A stretch of 45,985 bases of DNA from Opitutia bacterium. GTDB lineage: Bacteria > Verrucomicrobiota > Verrucomicrobiae > Opitutales > Opitutaceae. Shown piece after piece: positions 1 to 9,367 of the stretch; the first letter of the stretch is position 1, and each line of letters opens with the position of its first letter. Position numbers and translations under genes: made by a program. The stretch spans positions 1 to 45,985 of the forward strand of contig CANEVO010000016.1 in the NCBI GenBank assembly GCA_947442255.1. The letters run 5' to 3'. Under the pieces are notes generated by a model that did not search any database, was not told the origin of the DNA, and worked only from the letters and a program-made list of their open reading frames with translations.

Positions 1-96
1 AATTTCAAAGGCGTCGGACATCTGATGATAGGCACGGGCATGGGAGGTACCCATGTGGCCACAGCCAACGACAAGGACGCGAAGCGGGGAAGACAT
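1..96 (-). CDS. Gfo/Idh/MocA family oxidoreductase, N-terminal fragment (runs off the window)
   Basis: Reading the minus strand from the ATG at 94-96 gives 32 codons that stay open to the window edge. The product begins MSSPLRVLVVGCGHMGTSHA, a beta strand followed by a glycine-rich dinucleotide-binding loop (GCGHMG). This is how NAD(P)-dependent Gfo/Idh/MocA sugar or polyol dehydrogenases start. There is no signal peptide, so this copy is cytoplasmic, unlike the Tat-exported relative at 1860. It lies 175 bp downstream of the permease gene on the same strand, and the two probably form an import-and-oxidise unit. The family is well supported by the N-terminal motif; substrate and full length cannot be seen here. 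Confidence 0.8.
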   Translation of the reverse strand, partial: MSSPLRVLVVGCGHMGTSHARAYHQMSDAFEI

Positions 97-271
97 GGGC
101 GGAGAGAAACGGATTTCGGCCGGAGTGCGAAGCGGTTTTGTGGCGGAAGAGCGGGAAACGAATCGCCGGACTATTAGCCGCAAACAAAGGGGACCAAGCC
201 GGATTAAAGAGGAAGGCCGGGAAGACTCTTTGGAGCCCGGCCCTCCACCTTGGCTGCGACCCTCCCCTGCC

Positions 272-1666
272 TCAATGCGGCGCCGAACCCGGCGCCGCCG
301 CCTCGGTCTTCACCGCGGGCGGGTGGAAGAAGATCAGCAGTGCCACCGCGGCGCCGATGGCGACGAAGGTCGGGACGAGGAAGAGGCCCTTGAAGTCCGT
401 GATGCCGTTCTGGGTGAAGGTCTGCTGGATGAGCCGCGGGCAGATCGAGTTGGCGAGGAGCGCGCCGCCGCCGAGAATCATCACGTTGAAAAGGCCCTGT
501 GCACTGGCCCGGATGTCCTTCGGGGAATACGCGTCGACGAAGATATAGACCGTCGCGAAGAAGAACGCGTAGCAGATGCCGTGCAGGATCTGGACGGCGA
601 CGATCGCGCCCATGGACTGCGGCAGGTAGGCGTAGACGGCAAAACGCGCGGCGTGCCCGAGGATCCCCATGATCATCGTCCAGCGCCAGCCGAGCTTCTT
701 CAGCGTGATGCCGAGGATCAGCATGGTGAGAATCTCCGCCACCTGGCCGATGGTCATGACCGGCATGATCCAGTTGCCTGGAATCCCCACGCCGCCCGCC
801 GATGACGCCGCGCCGAGGAAGCTGCCGGTCCAGTTGAAGTAACAGTTATGGACGAAGGAATCGACGAACGTCACCAGCCAGAGCACGAGCACGAAGGGAT
901 GCTTCAGCAGCCGGAGCGACTCGAGCCAGGCGAGATTTTCTCCGGCGCCCTGGGCCTTCGTCTTGGGCGGCGTGTGCGGCAGCGTGAGGCTGAATCCGGC
1001 CAGCACGAGTGAGACGATGCCCGCGACAACATAGGTCCACTTCGTCGCGGCCTTGAGCGCCTCGCCGGTGAGGCCGGACTGCAGGACGATGTCGAACCAG
1101 GCGACGACGCCCTGCGGGTTGGCCGCGCCGACCTTGTCCCAGTCGACGAGGATGAACGTGAAGGGCCACGCCGCCATGATCCAGCCGATGGTGCCGCCCA
1201 TCCGGATGAGCCCGAACTCGCGCTGGGGATCCTTCATGTTGGCGAAGGCGATCGAATTGGTGATCGAAAGGGTCGGCACGTAGAGCAGGCAGTGGATGAA
1301 CATCAGCCAGAAGAACGGCCAGAAACTGTGGACGAAACCGCAGGCGAGAATCGCGAGCCCGCCGACGAGATGGCTGAAGGCCATGAAGCGCTCCGCGGCA
1401 AAGTGCCGGTCAGCGTACTGATTGCTGAAGAAGAGCCCGATGATCGCGGCGACCGGGAAGGCGTTGAGGATCATGCCCTGCTCGGAGAAGAACCATTTCA
1501 GGAAGTCGGGCACAAACGGCGCGAGTGCCGCGGGCGGCTCGGTGGGCGAAAAACCCAGGCTTGGCAGGTAGCCGAAGATCAACGGGAGCCACGCGCCCCA
1601 GATGGCGAGTTCGAGCACCATCATGATAAAGAGCCGGCCTTTGGGGGAACGAGCAGGAGCACTCAT
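272..1666 (-). CDS. MFS transporter, nucleoside:H+ symporter (NupG-like) type
   Basis: The 464-aa product is strongly hydrophobic with the pattern of about twelve membrane helices, so it is an inner-membrane permease. Helix 1 has the AIWGAWLP signature, and the middle carries YVPTLSITNSIAF, GGTIGWIMA and SLTLPHTPP. These closely match positions in the nucleoside:H+ symporter branch of the major facilitator superfamily (NupG, XapB). In this phylum such permeases usually sit next to Gfo/Idh/MocA oxidoreductases, as here (one downstream at 1-96, one divergent at 1860). The real substrate may therefore be a sugar or sugar derivative rather than a nucleoside. The start at 1666 is the only upstream ATG in frame with a good N-terminus. 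The family call is firm; the substrate is unknown. Confidence 0.85.
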   Translation of the reverse strand: MSAPARSPKGRLFIMMVLELAIWGAWLPLIFGYLPSLGFSPTEPPAALAPFVPDFLKWFFSEQGMILNAFPVAAIIGLFFSNQYADRHFAAERFMAFSHLVGGLAILACGFVHSFWPFFWLMFIHCLLYVPTLSITNSIAFANMKDPQREFGLIRMGGTIGWIMAAWPFTFILVDWDKVGAANPQGVVAWFDIVLQSGLTGEALKAATKWTYVVAGIVSLVLAGFSLTLPHTPPKTKAQGAGENLAWLESLRLLKHPFVLVLWLVTFVDSFVHNCYFNWTGSFLGAASSAGGVGIPGNWIMPVMTIGQVAEILTMLILGITLKKLGWRWTMIMGILGHAARFAVYAYLPQSMGAIVAVQILHGICYAFFFATVYIFVDAYSPKDIRASAQGLFNVMILGGGALLANSICPRLIQQTFTQNGITDFKGLFLVPTFVAIGAAVALLIFFHPPAVKTEAAAPGSAPH

Positions 1667-1859
1667 GGAAGCAAACAGGGAGGGTGAAGCGGACGGCGGC
1701 CACCAGGCCGCCGGGAAAGAGGCGCGCCAAGGTGTTGGGAAAACCCGAACGCGCGCGAGCCTGATTTCTCCGCGGGCGGCGTCGCGTCTCCGACCGGCGG
1801 AGTTTCCGCTTCTGGGTTGCGGGGCCCCGGTACGCGGCCAATCGTTTCATCCTTACCCC

Positions 1860-3233
1860 GTGAAACCTCCCCACTCCGCTCCCAGCCGCCGCCACTTCGT
1901 CAAGACCCTCGGCGCCGCCGCCCTCACCGCGCCGTTCTTCACCCGACACCTGAGGTCGGCCGCCCCGAGCGCGACGCTGCGCCACGCGAGCTTCGGGTCC
2001 GCCGGCCAGGCGTGGGCGGACATCCAGGCGATCACGAGCAACCCATTCGTGAAGCTCGTCGCCGTTGCCGAGGTCGATCTCAACCGCATCGCGCAGGTCA
2101 AGGAATGGCACCCCGACGTTCGCGTTTACCAGGACTGGCGCCAGCTCCTCGAGAAGGAGGCCGGCAACATCGACTCGGTGAACGTCTCGACGCCCGACCA
2201 CCTGCACGCGCCGATCGCGCTGTCCGCGATGCAGCTCGGCAAGCACGTCTATTGTCAGAAGCCGCTCGCTCACGATGTCTACGAGACCCGCGTGCTGACC
2301 AACTACGCCCGCGAGAAAAAGCTCATCACGCAGATGGGCATCCAGATTCATTCGCAGAGCGAATACCGGCTGGCCGTCGTCCTCGTGCAGGGCGGCGCGA
2401 TCGGCAAGGTGAAGGAAGTCCACACCTGGAGTAACAAGAAGTGGGGCGATCTCGGCGCTCCCCCGCCCTCGACCGAGGTCGTGCCGGACGGCTTCAACTG
2501 GGATCTCTGGCTCGGCGGCGTCTCGTCGCGGCCCTACATCGGCAACACTTACTACCATCCCGAGAACTGGCGGAAGCGGCTCGATTTCGGCACCGGCACC
2601 TTCGGCGACATGGGCTGCCACATCTACGATCCCGTGTTCAACGCGCTGGCGCTGACGGCGCCGTTGTCGCTGCGTTCCGACGGCCCGGCCCCCGACCAGT
2701 GGAACTGGGCGATCAATGCGCAGATCCGGTATGTGTTCCCCGGCACGAAATACACCGCCGACAAGACCGTCGCGGTGACCTGGTACGACGGCGAGGCGCG
2801 CCCGCCGGCCGACATCCTCGCGCTGGTGCCGCCGCCTGCCGTGGAGCAGAAGGACGCCAAGGGCCGCGTGCGCAACCTTTACGAGCAGGGCTCGATCATC
2901 ATCGGCACCGAGGGCGTGCTGCACATCCCGCACATCGCGAACCCGCGGCTCTTCCCGCTCGAGAAGTTCAAGGACTACCCGATGCCGAAGGTCACGGGCA
3001 CGCACCACTGGTCCGACTGGGCCGAGGCGTGCCTCTCCGGCAAGAATCCGTCGGCCAACTTCGACTACTCCGGTCCGCTCACCGAAGCCGTGCTGCTCGG
3101 TAGCGTGGCCGTGCGCTTCCCGCAGACCGAGTTGAAGTGGGACACGACGAAGCTCGAATTCACGAACGAGAAGAAGGCCAACGCGTACGTCCGCCGCACC
3201 TACCGCCAGGGTTGGGATGTGAAGGGACTGTAA
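1860..3233 (+). CDS. Tat-exported Gfo/Idh/MocA family oxidoreductase
   Basis: The 457-aa protein is read from a GTG start at 1860. The open frame continues upstream, but that part is non-coding in character, and this start places a twin-arginine signal (SRRHFVKTLGAA, R10-R11) at the N-terminus. The Rossmann region follows at about residues 42-130 with the loop FGSAGQAW. The family's EKP-like catalytic motif appears as QKP at 133-135 (VYCQKPLAHD), and the C-terminal alpha/beta domain runs from about 150. Export by Tat implies folding with NAD(P) in the cytoplasm before translocation, as in glucose-fructose oxidoreductase and the glycosidase-like members. It is divergent from the permease at 272-1666 across about 190 bp. 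Substrate unknown; it may act on sugars or glycosides in the periplasm. Confidence 0.88.
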   Translation: MKPPHSAPSRRHFVKTLGAAALTAPFFTRHLRSAAPSATLRHASFGSAGQAWADIQAITSNPFVKLVAVAEVDLNRIAQVKEWHPDVRVYQDWRQLLEKEAGNIDSVNVSTPDHLHAPIALSAMQLGKHVYCQKPLAHDVYETRVLTNYAREKKLITQMGIQIHSQSEYRLAVVLVQGGAIGKVKEVHTWSNKKWGDLGAPPPSTEVVPDGFNWDLWLGGVSSRPYIGNTYYHPENWRKRLDFGTGTFGDMGCHIYDPVFNALALTAPLSLRSDGPAPDQWNWAINAQIRYVFPGTKYTADKTVAVTWYDGEARPPADILALVPPPAVEQKDAKGRVRNLYEQGSIIIGTEGVLHIPHIANPRLFPLEKFKDYPMPKVTGTHHWSDWAEACLSGKNPSANFDYSGPLTEAVLLGSVAVRFPQTELKWDTTKLEFTNEKKANAYVRRTYRQGWDVKGL

Positions 3234-3251
3234 GGTCCCGGCGGCCGGGTG

Positions 3252-3314
3252 GCATGGGTCTCGCGACCCATGCAGCGGAATGCGATCGCCCTCTCACGGG
3301 TCTGGAGACCCGTG
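3252..3314. repeat. Two GGGTCT/AGACCC hairpins between convergent genes
   Basis: Two hairpins lie in the 102-bp gap between the stops of the oxidoreductase (3233) and the deacylase (3336). The first is GCATGGGTC-TCGC-GACCCATGC at 3252-3273 (9-bp stem). The second is CACGGGTCT-GG-AGACCCGTG at 3295-3314 (9-bp stem). Related hairpins occur at 14631-14644 and 14664-14682. No T-run follows on either strand, so they look more like members of an interspersed palindromic repeat family than classical terminators, although they may still stop convergent transcription. Confidence 0.7.
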
Positions 3315-3335
3315 CCACGCGAGACCCACGCCACG

Positions 3336-5024
3336 CTACGGTGCAATCCGTGATTCGTGCCGCAGGGCCCGTCCCCCGCGCGCGGGCGTCGGGACACCCT
3401 TCTCCAGCGAGACCTGCCCGTTGACGATCACGTACTCGATGCCTTCGGGATAATGAAACGGATCCTCGTAGGTGGACCGATCGATGATCCGCTCCGCGCT
3501 GAAGATTGTGACATCCGCGAACGCCCCGGTGCGCAGCGTGCCGCGATCCTGCAGCCCGACCTTGGCGGCGTTGAGTGAAGTCATCTTGCGAATCGCGTCC
3601 TCGAGTCGCAACACGCCGCGCTCGCGCACATAGACCCCGAGGATGCGGGGAAACGTCCCGAAGTTCCGCGGGTGCGGGTTGCCGCGACGAAGCAAGCCCT
3701 CGGTCGCGAAGGCGGAGCCGTCCGAACCGATCGAGGTCCACGGCTGGACCATCGCGAGGTTCATGTCTGCTTCGGTGTGATGCGCGTAAACCGTCCCGAC
3801 GAAGCCGTTCTGCTCGAGCAGCAGATCGAAGAGCACATCGAAGGCATCGTAGCCCGCCGCCTTGTCGCGGCGCTTGGCCGCGATGACCTTGTCCATCGTC
3901 ATGCCCTTGTAGGTGTTGTTCGCGCTGATCTGCATCCGGCTCCAGTCGCCGCCGACGGCGGTGTAGTGGTTGTACCAATCGGGCCGGACCGTCTGGATGT
4001 CCTGCTTCAGTCGGAGCCGCAGTTGCGGATCGCGCAGCCGCTCGAGCAGCTTTGCGTTGCCGCCCTCGTGCGCCCAGGGCGGGATGATGCTGCGGAGATC
4101 GTTGTTGCCGCGGGTATACGGATAGACGTTGGCCTGCACGTTCACGCCCCGGCGCCGCGCCTCCTCGATCAACGCGAGGACCTCGCTCATCTTGCCCCAG
4201 TATTTTTCGTCCGCGATCTTCACGTGGATGATGTCCACCGGCAGCCCCGCCTGCTCGCCGACGGCGATCGCCTCCTTGATCGAATCGAACACCCCGAACC
4301 CTTCGTCGCGGATGTGGGAGGAATAAATCCCGCCGTGGGCCGCCGCGACGCGCGCGAGCGCCACGAGATCCGCGGTGGTGGCCAGCGAACTCGGCGGCAT
4401 CAGCAACGCGGTCGACAAGCCGAGCGCGCCGTCGCGCATCGCTTCGCCGACGAGTTCCTTCATCCGGTCGATCTGGGCCGCGGTGGGCCGATCGAACGAG
4501 CCGCCCATGACGCATTCCCAGACCTGCCCCTGGCCCACGTAGGACCCCACATTCACAGCCACGCCGGCTTTCTCGATCGCGGCGAAGTAATCGCGCAGGG
4601 CGCGAATCTCGACCGTCCGACCCTGCACGGTCTGGCGGTGCGCGGGCATTTGATCCTGAAACGGACCCGCGGAGATCGATTCGCCGAGGATCTCGGTGGT
4701 GACGCCCTGGCGGATCTTCCCCGGCGCGCCGCCGTCCTCGAGGAGCAGCCAGTCCGAATGCGAGTGGATGTCGACGAAGCCGGGGGACACCACGAGTCCG
4801 GTCGCGTTGATCTCGCGGCGGCCGGCGCCGGCTACGCTCCCGATCGCCGCGATGCGATCGCCGCGGATCGCGACATCGCCCTGGAACCAAGGGTTGCCAG
4901 AACCATCGACGACCCGGCCGCCGCGTATGACGAGGTCGAATTCCGGCTCGGCCGCCGGAGCGAGCGTCGCACCGCCGCTGACGAGCACACCGAACCAGAG
5001 CGAGCGCAGGAGAAACATCTTCAT
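3336..5024 (-). CDS. Exported N-acyl-D-amino-acid deacylase (D-aminoacylase family amidohydrolase)
   Basis: From the ATG at 5024 the product is 562 aa. The first 25 residues are a signal peptide (FLLRSLWFGVLVSGG...APAAEP), so the enzyme is exported. The mature part has the D-aminoacylase layout: small beta domain (LVIRGGRVVDGSG), metal site HSH at 87-89 (SPGFVDIHSHSD), the YSSHIRDE and DIIHVK histidines, and the catalytic aspartate in SIGSDGSA near the C-terminus followed by HPRNFGTFPRIL. The family hydrolyses N-acyl-D-amino acids to D-amino acid plus carboxylate. Where the best-studied members carry a metal-binding cysteine (GNCGFS), this protein reads GESISA. The 5-oxoprolinase genes lie upstream on the same strand across a 409-bp gap. 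Family certain; specificity not. Confidence 0.88.
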   Translation of the reverse strand: MKMFLLRSLWFGVLVSGGATLAPAAEPEFDLVIRGGRVVDGSGNPWFQGDVAIRGDRIAAIGSVAGAGRREINATGLVVSPGFVDIHSHSDWLLLEDGGAPGKIRQGVTTEILGESISAGPFQDQMPAHRQTVQGRTVEIRALRDYFAAIEKAGVAVNVGSYVGQGQVWECVMGGSFDRPTAAQIDRMKELVGEAMRDGALGLSTALLMPPSSLATTADLVALARVAAAHGGIYSSHIRDEGFGVFDSIKEAIAVGEQAGLPVDIIHVKIADEKYWGKMSEVLALIEEARRRGVNVQANVYPYTRGNNDLRSIIPPWAHEGGNAKLLERLRDPQLRLRLKQDIQTVRPDWYNHYTAVGGDWSRMQISANNTYKGMTMDKVIAAKRRDKAAGYDAFDVLFDLLLEQNGFVGTVYAHHTEADMNLAMVQPWTSIGSDGSAFATEGLLRRGNPHPRNFGTFPRILGVYVRERGVLRLEDAIRKMTSLNAAKVGLQDRGTLRTGAFADVTIFSAERIIDRSTYEDPFHYPEGIEYVIVNGQVSLEKGVPTPARGGRALRHESRIAP

Positions 5025-5433
5025 GGGGTCCCGCAGCGTGGAGCGGAACCGCGGCTCGCCGCAAGCGCGGTGGCGACGGGCTGCGACTGGCGAAAGACGA
5101 TATGGAATCACCTCAGACCAAAACGGAGATGGCCGCAAAAAGGTGCAAGAGGCGCAAAAATCGGAGACGGCTGGGAGCGTCGGTTCCGTCTCCGTGCCTT
5201 TGTCTTCTGTGGGGGCGCAGTCTCGCTTCGCCCTCCCCGTCATTTCGACCACACATGGGACGCAGCAAGCTGCGCCCCTGCGACGTTCGCCGTTGGGTGT
5301 GCCCCCACGATGCCTTCCTTCCGCGGTTTCCCTTCGCGGCTTCGCGTGACCCTCCGGCAAATCTCCCAAGGTCGAGCCTGACGCCCGGAGCGCCGGCAGG
5401 CGTGATTCACGGGCCGATATAGAACCGTTCCGG
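5025..5433. other. Intergenic region with degenerate repeats, no gene
   Basis: These 409 bp separate the deacylase start from the pxpA stop. I see no credible coding frame. The stretch holds an 8-bp inverted repeat GGAGACGG (5163-5170) / CCGTCTCC (5186-5193). It also holds a GGGCGCAGTCT-type repeat near 5214 and its partner, ACGCAGCAAGCTGCGCCCC, near 5264. Copies of the same family occur at 23840-23860 and 45712-45778. The purine-rich GCCGCAAAAAGGTGCAAGAG stretch at about 5134 resembles decayed interspersed repeats. The deacylase promoter should lie near the 5025 end but no convincing -35/-10 pair was found. Confidence 0.6.
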
Positions 5434-6171
5434 TCACCCCGCGAACGCCTTCACCGCCACTCCCGCGGCGGCGAGTTCCTGCCTCAGGCGCTGCGCGAAC
5501 GGCACCGCGTTCGAGCCGTCACCGTGCAGGCAAATCGTGTCCGCCCGAATCGGCCAGTCGCTGCCGTCGGTGGCGCGCACGACACCGTGCTGCACCATCC
5601 GCAGCACCTGCGCGACCGCGACGGCTTCGTCGGTGATGAGAGCACCCGGCTCCGATCGCGGGGTCAGCCGGCCGTCGCGTTGATACGTGCGATCCGCAAA
5701 CACCTCCTCGGCCACGCGCAACCCGCGCGCTCGGCCGGCCGCGGCCAGCGCACTGCCGGAAAGCGCAAACAGGATCAGATCCGGCCACCGACGCGCGAGT
5801 TCGCCCGCCACCGCTGCGGCGAGCGCAGGGTCCGCCGACACCTGGTTGTAGAACGCACCGTGCAGTTTCACGTGCCGGAGTTTCGGGCCGACGACTTCGG
5901 ACAGTTGATCCACCTGCCGCAGGACAAGCCGCCCGGCTTCCTCGGGTGCGATGGCCCGCTCCTGCCGCCCGAAATTCTCCCGATCGAAATAGCCCGGATG
6001 CGCGCCGATGCCGACGCCACTCGCGAGAGCCAGCTCCACCGTCTCGATCATCGTCTCGAGGTTTCCCGCGTGCGCGCCGCAGGCGATGTTCGCGGACGTG
6101 ATCAGCGGCATCAGCACGGCGTCCTGGCCGGCGCCCTCGCCTAGGTCGCAGTTGAGATCGATCTGCTTCAT
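5434..6171 (-). CDS. pxpA: 5-oxoprolinase subunit A (LamB/YcsF family)
   Basis: The 245-aa protein matches the family's usual length of about 250 residues. Its markers are all present: IDLNCDLGEG at the N-terminus, ITSANIACGAHAGN, GIGAHPGYFDREN, the VKLHGAFYNQ strand, EVFADRTYQRDGRL and the C-terminal ICLHGD. PxpA is the cytoplasmic component that works with PxpB and PxpC to open 5-oxoproline (pyroglutamate) to L-glutamate at the cost of ATP. It starts 29 bp after the stop of the fused pxpBC gene on the same strand, so the two are surely co-transcribed and supply all three subunits. Confidence 0.95.
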   Translation of the reverse strand: MKQIDLNCDLGEGAGQDAVLMPLITSANIACGAHAGNLETMIETVELALASGVGIGAHPGYFDRENFGRQERAIAPEEAGRLVLRQVDQLSEVVGPKLRHVKLHGAFYNQVSADPALAAAVAGELARRWPDLILFALSGSALAAAGRARGLRVAEEVFADRTYQRDGRLTPRSEPGALITDEAVAVAQVLRMVQHGVVRATDGSDWPIRADTICLHGDGSNAVPFAQRLRQELAAAGVAVKAFAG

Positions 6172-6200
6172 GTCGCTTCCTGGAAGGGCGCAGGCCCGCG

Positions 6201-7838
6201 TCAGCCCAGCTTTTGCGCGAGACCCTCACGCAACATCGCCAGCGCCTGCTCGCGCCCGCGGGCGTGTTCGCCGGCCTCGGCCAGCGAGACTTCGCGGAAG
6301 CGGATCACGTCACCCGGCCGCAGTTGCGCCACGAGCGGCAGGTCCACCGCAATGACGTGGGCCACCTGCGGATAGCCACCGAGGGTCTGCGCATCCGCCA
6401 GAAGTACGATCGGCTGCCCGTCCGGCGGCACCTGGATGGTCCCCGGCACGACGGCCGACGAGGTCAGCTCGGTGGCGGCGTTGCGCACCAGGGCGGGCCC
6501 GCGCAAACGCACGCCCATGCGATCGGCCTGCGGCGTCACGGTGAATTCAACGTTGAAGAACCCGGCGGCAAACTCGCCGGCCTGCGCGCCGCGCACGACC
6601 CGGATCACCGGTCGCGCCGAATACGGCGGCACGATCCGTTCGTTGATGTGCCAGTGCGCCGCCACGCTTCGCCGGACCGACACCACCGGCAGGCGATCGC
6701 CCGCTCGCAGCACGCGACCCGCGTGTCCGCCGAGGCCCGAGCGGACATGCGTGCTGCGGCTACCGAGCACCTCGGGCACCGCGATGCCGCCGGCCACGGC
6801 GAGATAACCGCGACACCCCCGCAGGGCAGGACCCAGCCTGAGCGTGGTGCCGGCGGGGATCAGGGTCGGCTGCCAGCGCGGCAGGCCGGCGAACTCGGCT
6901 CCGCCCAGCGCCACCACGGTGTCACACTCAAAGGCCAGAGTTGGACCATGCAACGTGCATTCGAGGCCCGCCGCCGTCTCGGCATTGCCGACGAGCAGAT
7001 TCGCCAGCCGCAGGGCGAACCGATCAGCCGCCCCGCTGAGGACCACGCCTTCCGCCCGGTGCCCGGATCGACCGAGGTCCTGCACCGTCGTAAACATCCC
7101 GGGCTCGATCACGTCGATGGCCCGCTGATCCGCCGTGAGCGGTGGCGGCGGTGTTTCCTGCTCGCCGGTCGTCGGGGAAAACTGCCCGGCCGGCAACTCG
7201 ACAAATCGCACCCGGTCTCCCGCCCGGAACAATGACGGTTGCGCCCGCGCGGGATCGAAGAGGCGAAGCGCTGTGCGGCCAATCAGGTTCCAGCCCCCCG
7301 GCGATTCCAGCGGATAGACCCCCGTTTGCGCCCCGCCGATGCCCACAGATCCGGCGGGCACCTCGCGGCGAGGCGTGGCGCGACGCGGCGTCGCAATCGC
7401 CGGCGGCAGGCCGCCCAGGTAGGCAAAGCCCGGCAGAAAACCGATGGCATGGACCAGGTAACTTCCGCCGGCGTGCAGTCGGACGACCTCCGCGGGCGTG
7501 AGCCCATGCTGGGTCGCGACCGACTCGAGATCGGGCCCGAAGTCGACCCCGTAGCCCACCGGAATTTCGATCGTTCGCCCAGGTTCAGGAGCCGGCTCGC
7601 CCTTTGTCTCCGCGCAAATTTCCGCCACATCGGCGCGCACCCGCGCGAAACCGCCGGCCGGGACCCAATCATAATAAACAGTCACCGTCGCGAAGGCCGG
7701 CACCACGTCAGTCACGCCCCGCAGCTGCCGCCGCTCGATCGCCGCCGCCAGCGCCCGCACCCGCGCGACGATTAGCTCGTCCACCTGGTCGGCCATCGTC
7801 ACCACGACAGCCGAATCGCCCAAGGGGGTGAGCTGCAT
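6201..7838 (-). CDS. pxpBC: 5-oxoprolinase subunits B and C as one fused polypeptide (KipI-KipA fusion)
   Basis: The start at 7838 ([13 protein letters not shown]) gives 545 aa. Residues 1 to about 225 are the PxpB/KipI domain with [22 protein letters not shown] and the [10 protein letters not shown] loop. A proline-rich linker ([11 protein letters not shown]) leads to the PxpC/KipA (biotin-dependent carboxyltransferase-like) domain, with [16 protein letters not shown], a [11 protein letters not shown] strand, GSRSTH and a C-terminal [16 protein letters not shown]. Each half is near the usual length of the separate subunits (about 220 and 310), so this is a complete fusion. In many bacteria the subunits are separate genes; fusion fixes their 1:1 ratio. 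The open frame runs upstream through repeat DNA, but homology starts at 7838. Confidence 0.93.
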   Translation of the reverse strand: MQLTPLGDSAVVVTMADQVDELIVARVRALAAAIERRQLRGVTDVVPAFATVTVYYDWVPAGGFARVRADVAEICAETKGEPAPEPGRTIEIPVGYGVDFGPDLESVATQHGLTPAEVVRLHAGGSYLVHAIGFLPGFAYLGGLPPAIATPRRATPRREVPAGSVGIGGAQTGVYPLESPGGWNLIGRTALRLFDPARAQPSLFRAGDRVRFVELPAGQFSPTTGEQETPPPPLTADQRAIDVIEPGMFTTVQDLGRSGHRAEGVVLSGAADRFALRLANLLVGNAETAAGLECTLHGPTLAFECDTVVALGGAEFAGLPRWQPTLIPAGTTLRLGPALRGCRGYLAVAGGIAVPEVLGSRSTHVRSGLGGHAGRVLRAGDRLPVVSVRRSVAAHWHINERIVPPYSARPVIRVVRGAQAGEFAAGFFNVEFTVTPQADRMGVRLRGPALVRNAATELTSSAVVPGTIQVPPDGQPIVLLADAQTLGGYPQVAHVIAVDLPLVAQLRPGDVIRFREVSLAEAGEHARGREQALAMLREGLAQKLG

Positions 7839-7929
7839 GGCCGTTGATCTGCCGGCCCAATCCGGATTGGCCAAGGCTAAAGCCCGGTGCCGACGGGCGA
7901 TGACGTCGCGGGCGCAGAGCCGGGCGCGC

Positions 7930-8092
7930 ACGAGGCGCGCCCCTCCAAAGCTTGCGCCACGAATTACGGGCGTCGCGAAATACGGATGTCGCGAGATGCG
8001 GGCGTCGCGAAACCCGGGCGCCACCAAATACGTTGTAGGGGCGTGGCTCGTCCACGCCCGGCGCGCGCACAACGAGGCGCGCCCCTCCAAAG
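7930..8092. repeat. Direct-repeat-bounded repeat block with 16-bp tandem units
   Basis: The 256-bp gap between pxpBC and the NHL gene is almost entirely repeats. Identical 21-bp copies of ACGAGGCGCGCCCCTCCAAAG lie at 7930-7950 and 8072-8092. Between them are three consecutive 16-bp units of the form (A/T)T(A/G)CGG(G/A)(C/T)GTCGCGA(A/G) at 7964-8011, with a decayed fourth copy, followed by a hairpin GGGCGTGG-CTCGT-CCACGCCC at 8039-8059. No coding function is evident. The block lies just downstream of the NHL gene and upstream of pxpBC, so any pxpBC promoter must be inside or next to it. Confidence 0.75.
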
Positions 8093-8094
8093 AC

Positions 8095-9345
8095 CTAGCG
8101 CTTCGGCCAGACCGTGCCCTGGTGCTTCGCCTCGACCGGCGCCACGCCGCGGAAGACAAACTTCTGCAGCCGGCGCCCATGATAGGTTTCGGTTGTGTAG
8201 ATGTTGCCCTTGGAGTCGGTCGCAATGCTGTGCACGGCGTAGAACTGGCCGGGTTGCCGTCCGCCGTCGCCAAAAGTCGTCAGCTCCTTGAGCGACTCGC
8301 GGTCGAGGATGTGAACCTTCTGGTTCGAGCCGTCGGCCACGTAGAGATACTTCTGGCCTGGATCGCGGGAAAGCGCGACGTCGAAGGTCGATCCATCGCC
8401 AAGGGTCTCCGGATCGATGAAGGCCTCCTTCACGAAGGTGCCATCTGTCTTGAAAACCTGGATGCGATCGTTGGTGCGGTCGCACACGTACAACAAACGG
8501 TCGTCCGAGAGCGTCACCGCGTGCACCGGCGTGCGAAACTGTTTCGGGGCCGGCTCTCCCGCCTTGTAGGGCGGCAGCTGGGTGTCGTCGGGCCGGCTGC
8601 CATAGGCGCCCCAGTGGCGCTTGTAGGCTCCCGTGTCGGCATCGAGCACGATCACGCGGCGGTTGCCGTAACCGTCCGCCACATAGAGTTCGTTGGTCTG
8701 CGCATCGACGAGGGTCTTCGCGGGAAGTTTGAAGTTGGCGGGATCGTTGCTGCCCTGCCCCGCGAAGGGCTTGCCGATCTGAAGGAGAAACTTACCCGCC
8801 GCGCTGAACTTCAGCACCATGCTGTCGTGCACGAAGCCCTTGCCCATCGCGCTTTCGTCATGCGGCAGCAGCGACTCGCCCTGATTCACCCCGCGGCCGT
8901 TGCCGCCGATCCAGACGTTGCCCTTGTGGTCCACGTCGATGCCGTGATTGGATGTCGGCCAGTCGTAGCCCTGGCCCGGTCCGCCCCAGTGGCGGATGAG
9001 ATCGCCCTGCGGGTTGAACACCAGCACCGGCGGCGCCGGAATGCAGCAGACGGACGCCGGCGGATTCTGCGTCGGGTAAACTTCCTTCGGATCGAGCCCG
9101 GTGTTCCGGTGGATGATCCAGATGTTGTCCTGATCGTCGACGTCCACGCCGATGATCTGCCCCATGATCCAATGGTTCGGCAGCGGCTTGGGCCACATCG
9201 GATCGACCTCGAAGCGAGGCGCGACTGTTTTCGCCTCCTTGTCATTCGGGCGGGAAGCCGCTCCGATCAGGGTGACGGCAAGGAGCAGGATAATTCCGCT
9301 CCGCAACGCTTTCAGGTGGCCGGGGGTACGTGCCTTGGCTGTCAT
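8095..9345 (-). CDS. Exported NHL-repeat six-bladed beta-propeller protein
   Basis: The 416-aa product begins with a basic N-terminus and a hydrophobic segment ([16 protein letters not shown]) typical of a signal peptide. The mature part has repeated NHL-type strands: [73 protein letters not shown] and [13 protein letters not shown], about six blades. The arrangement resembles peptidyl-alpha-hydroxyglycine alpha-amidating-lyase-like propellers, but no activity can be assigned. An alternative start six codons upstream (9363) is possible. Its ATG shares the bases CATG with a possible ATG of the divergent gene at 9344, so the two genes are packed head to head. Confidence 0.85.
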   Translation of the reverse strand: MTAKARTPGHLKALRSGIILLLAVTLIGAASRPNDKEAKTVAPRFEVDPMWPKPLPNHWIMGQIIGVDVDDQDNIWIIHRNTGLDPKEVYPTQNPPASVCCIPAPPVLVFNPQGDLIRHWGGPGQGYDWPTSNHGIDVDHKGNVWIGGNGRGVNQGESLLPHDESAMGKGFVHDSMVLKFSAAGKFLLQIGKPFAGQGSNDPANFKLPAKTLVDAQTNELYVADGYGNRRVIVLDADTGAYKRHWGAYGSRPDDTQLPPYKAGEPAPKQFRTPVHAVTLSDDRLLYVCDRTNDRIQVFKTDGTFVKEAFIDPETLGDGSTFDVALSRDPGQKYLYVADGSNQKVHILDRESLKELTTFGDGGRQPGQFYAVHSIATDSKGNIYTTETYHGRRLQKFVFRGVAPVEAKHQGTVWPKR

Positions 9346-9367
9346 GGGGTTCCCCCACCACATTCCC

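Noticed and set aside
5..187. 60-codon minus-strand frame at the window start
   Set aside because: A different frame in the same place encodes a clear Rossmann-type N-terminus from the ATG at 94-96.
1410..3008. Long open frame of 532 codons on the minus strand opposite the Tat-exported oxidoreductase
   Set aside because: It is the antisense shadow of a well-supported gene; its composition (Arg/Val/Asp-rich, no motif) is typical of reverse frames in high-GC coding DNA. The same applies to the long frames at 3672-5381, 7828-9942, 16100-17392, 19316-20926, 22640-23836, 23936-25294 and 35218-37344.
7964..8011. CRISPR-like repeat array
   Set aside because: The units are 16 bp, directly adjacent and without spacers, and no cas genes are in the window.
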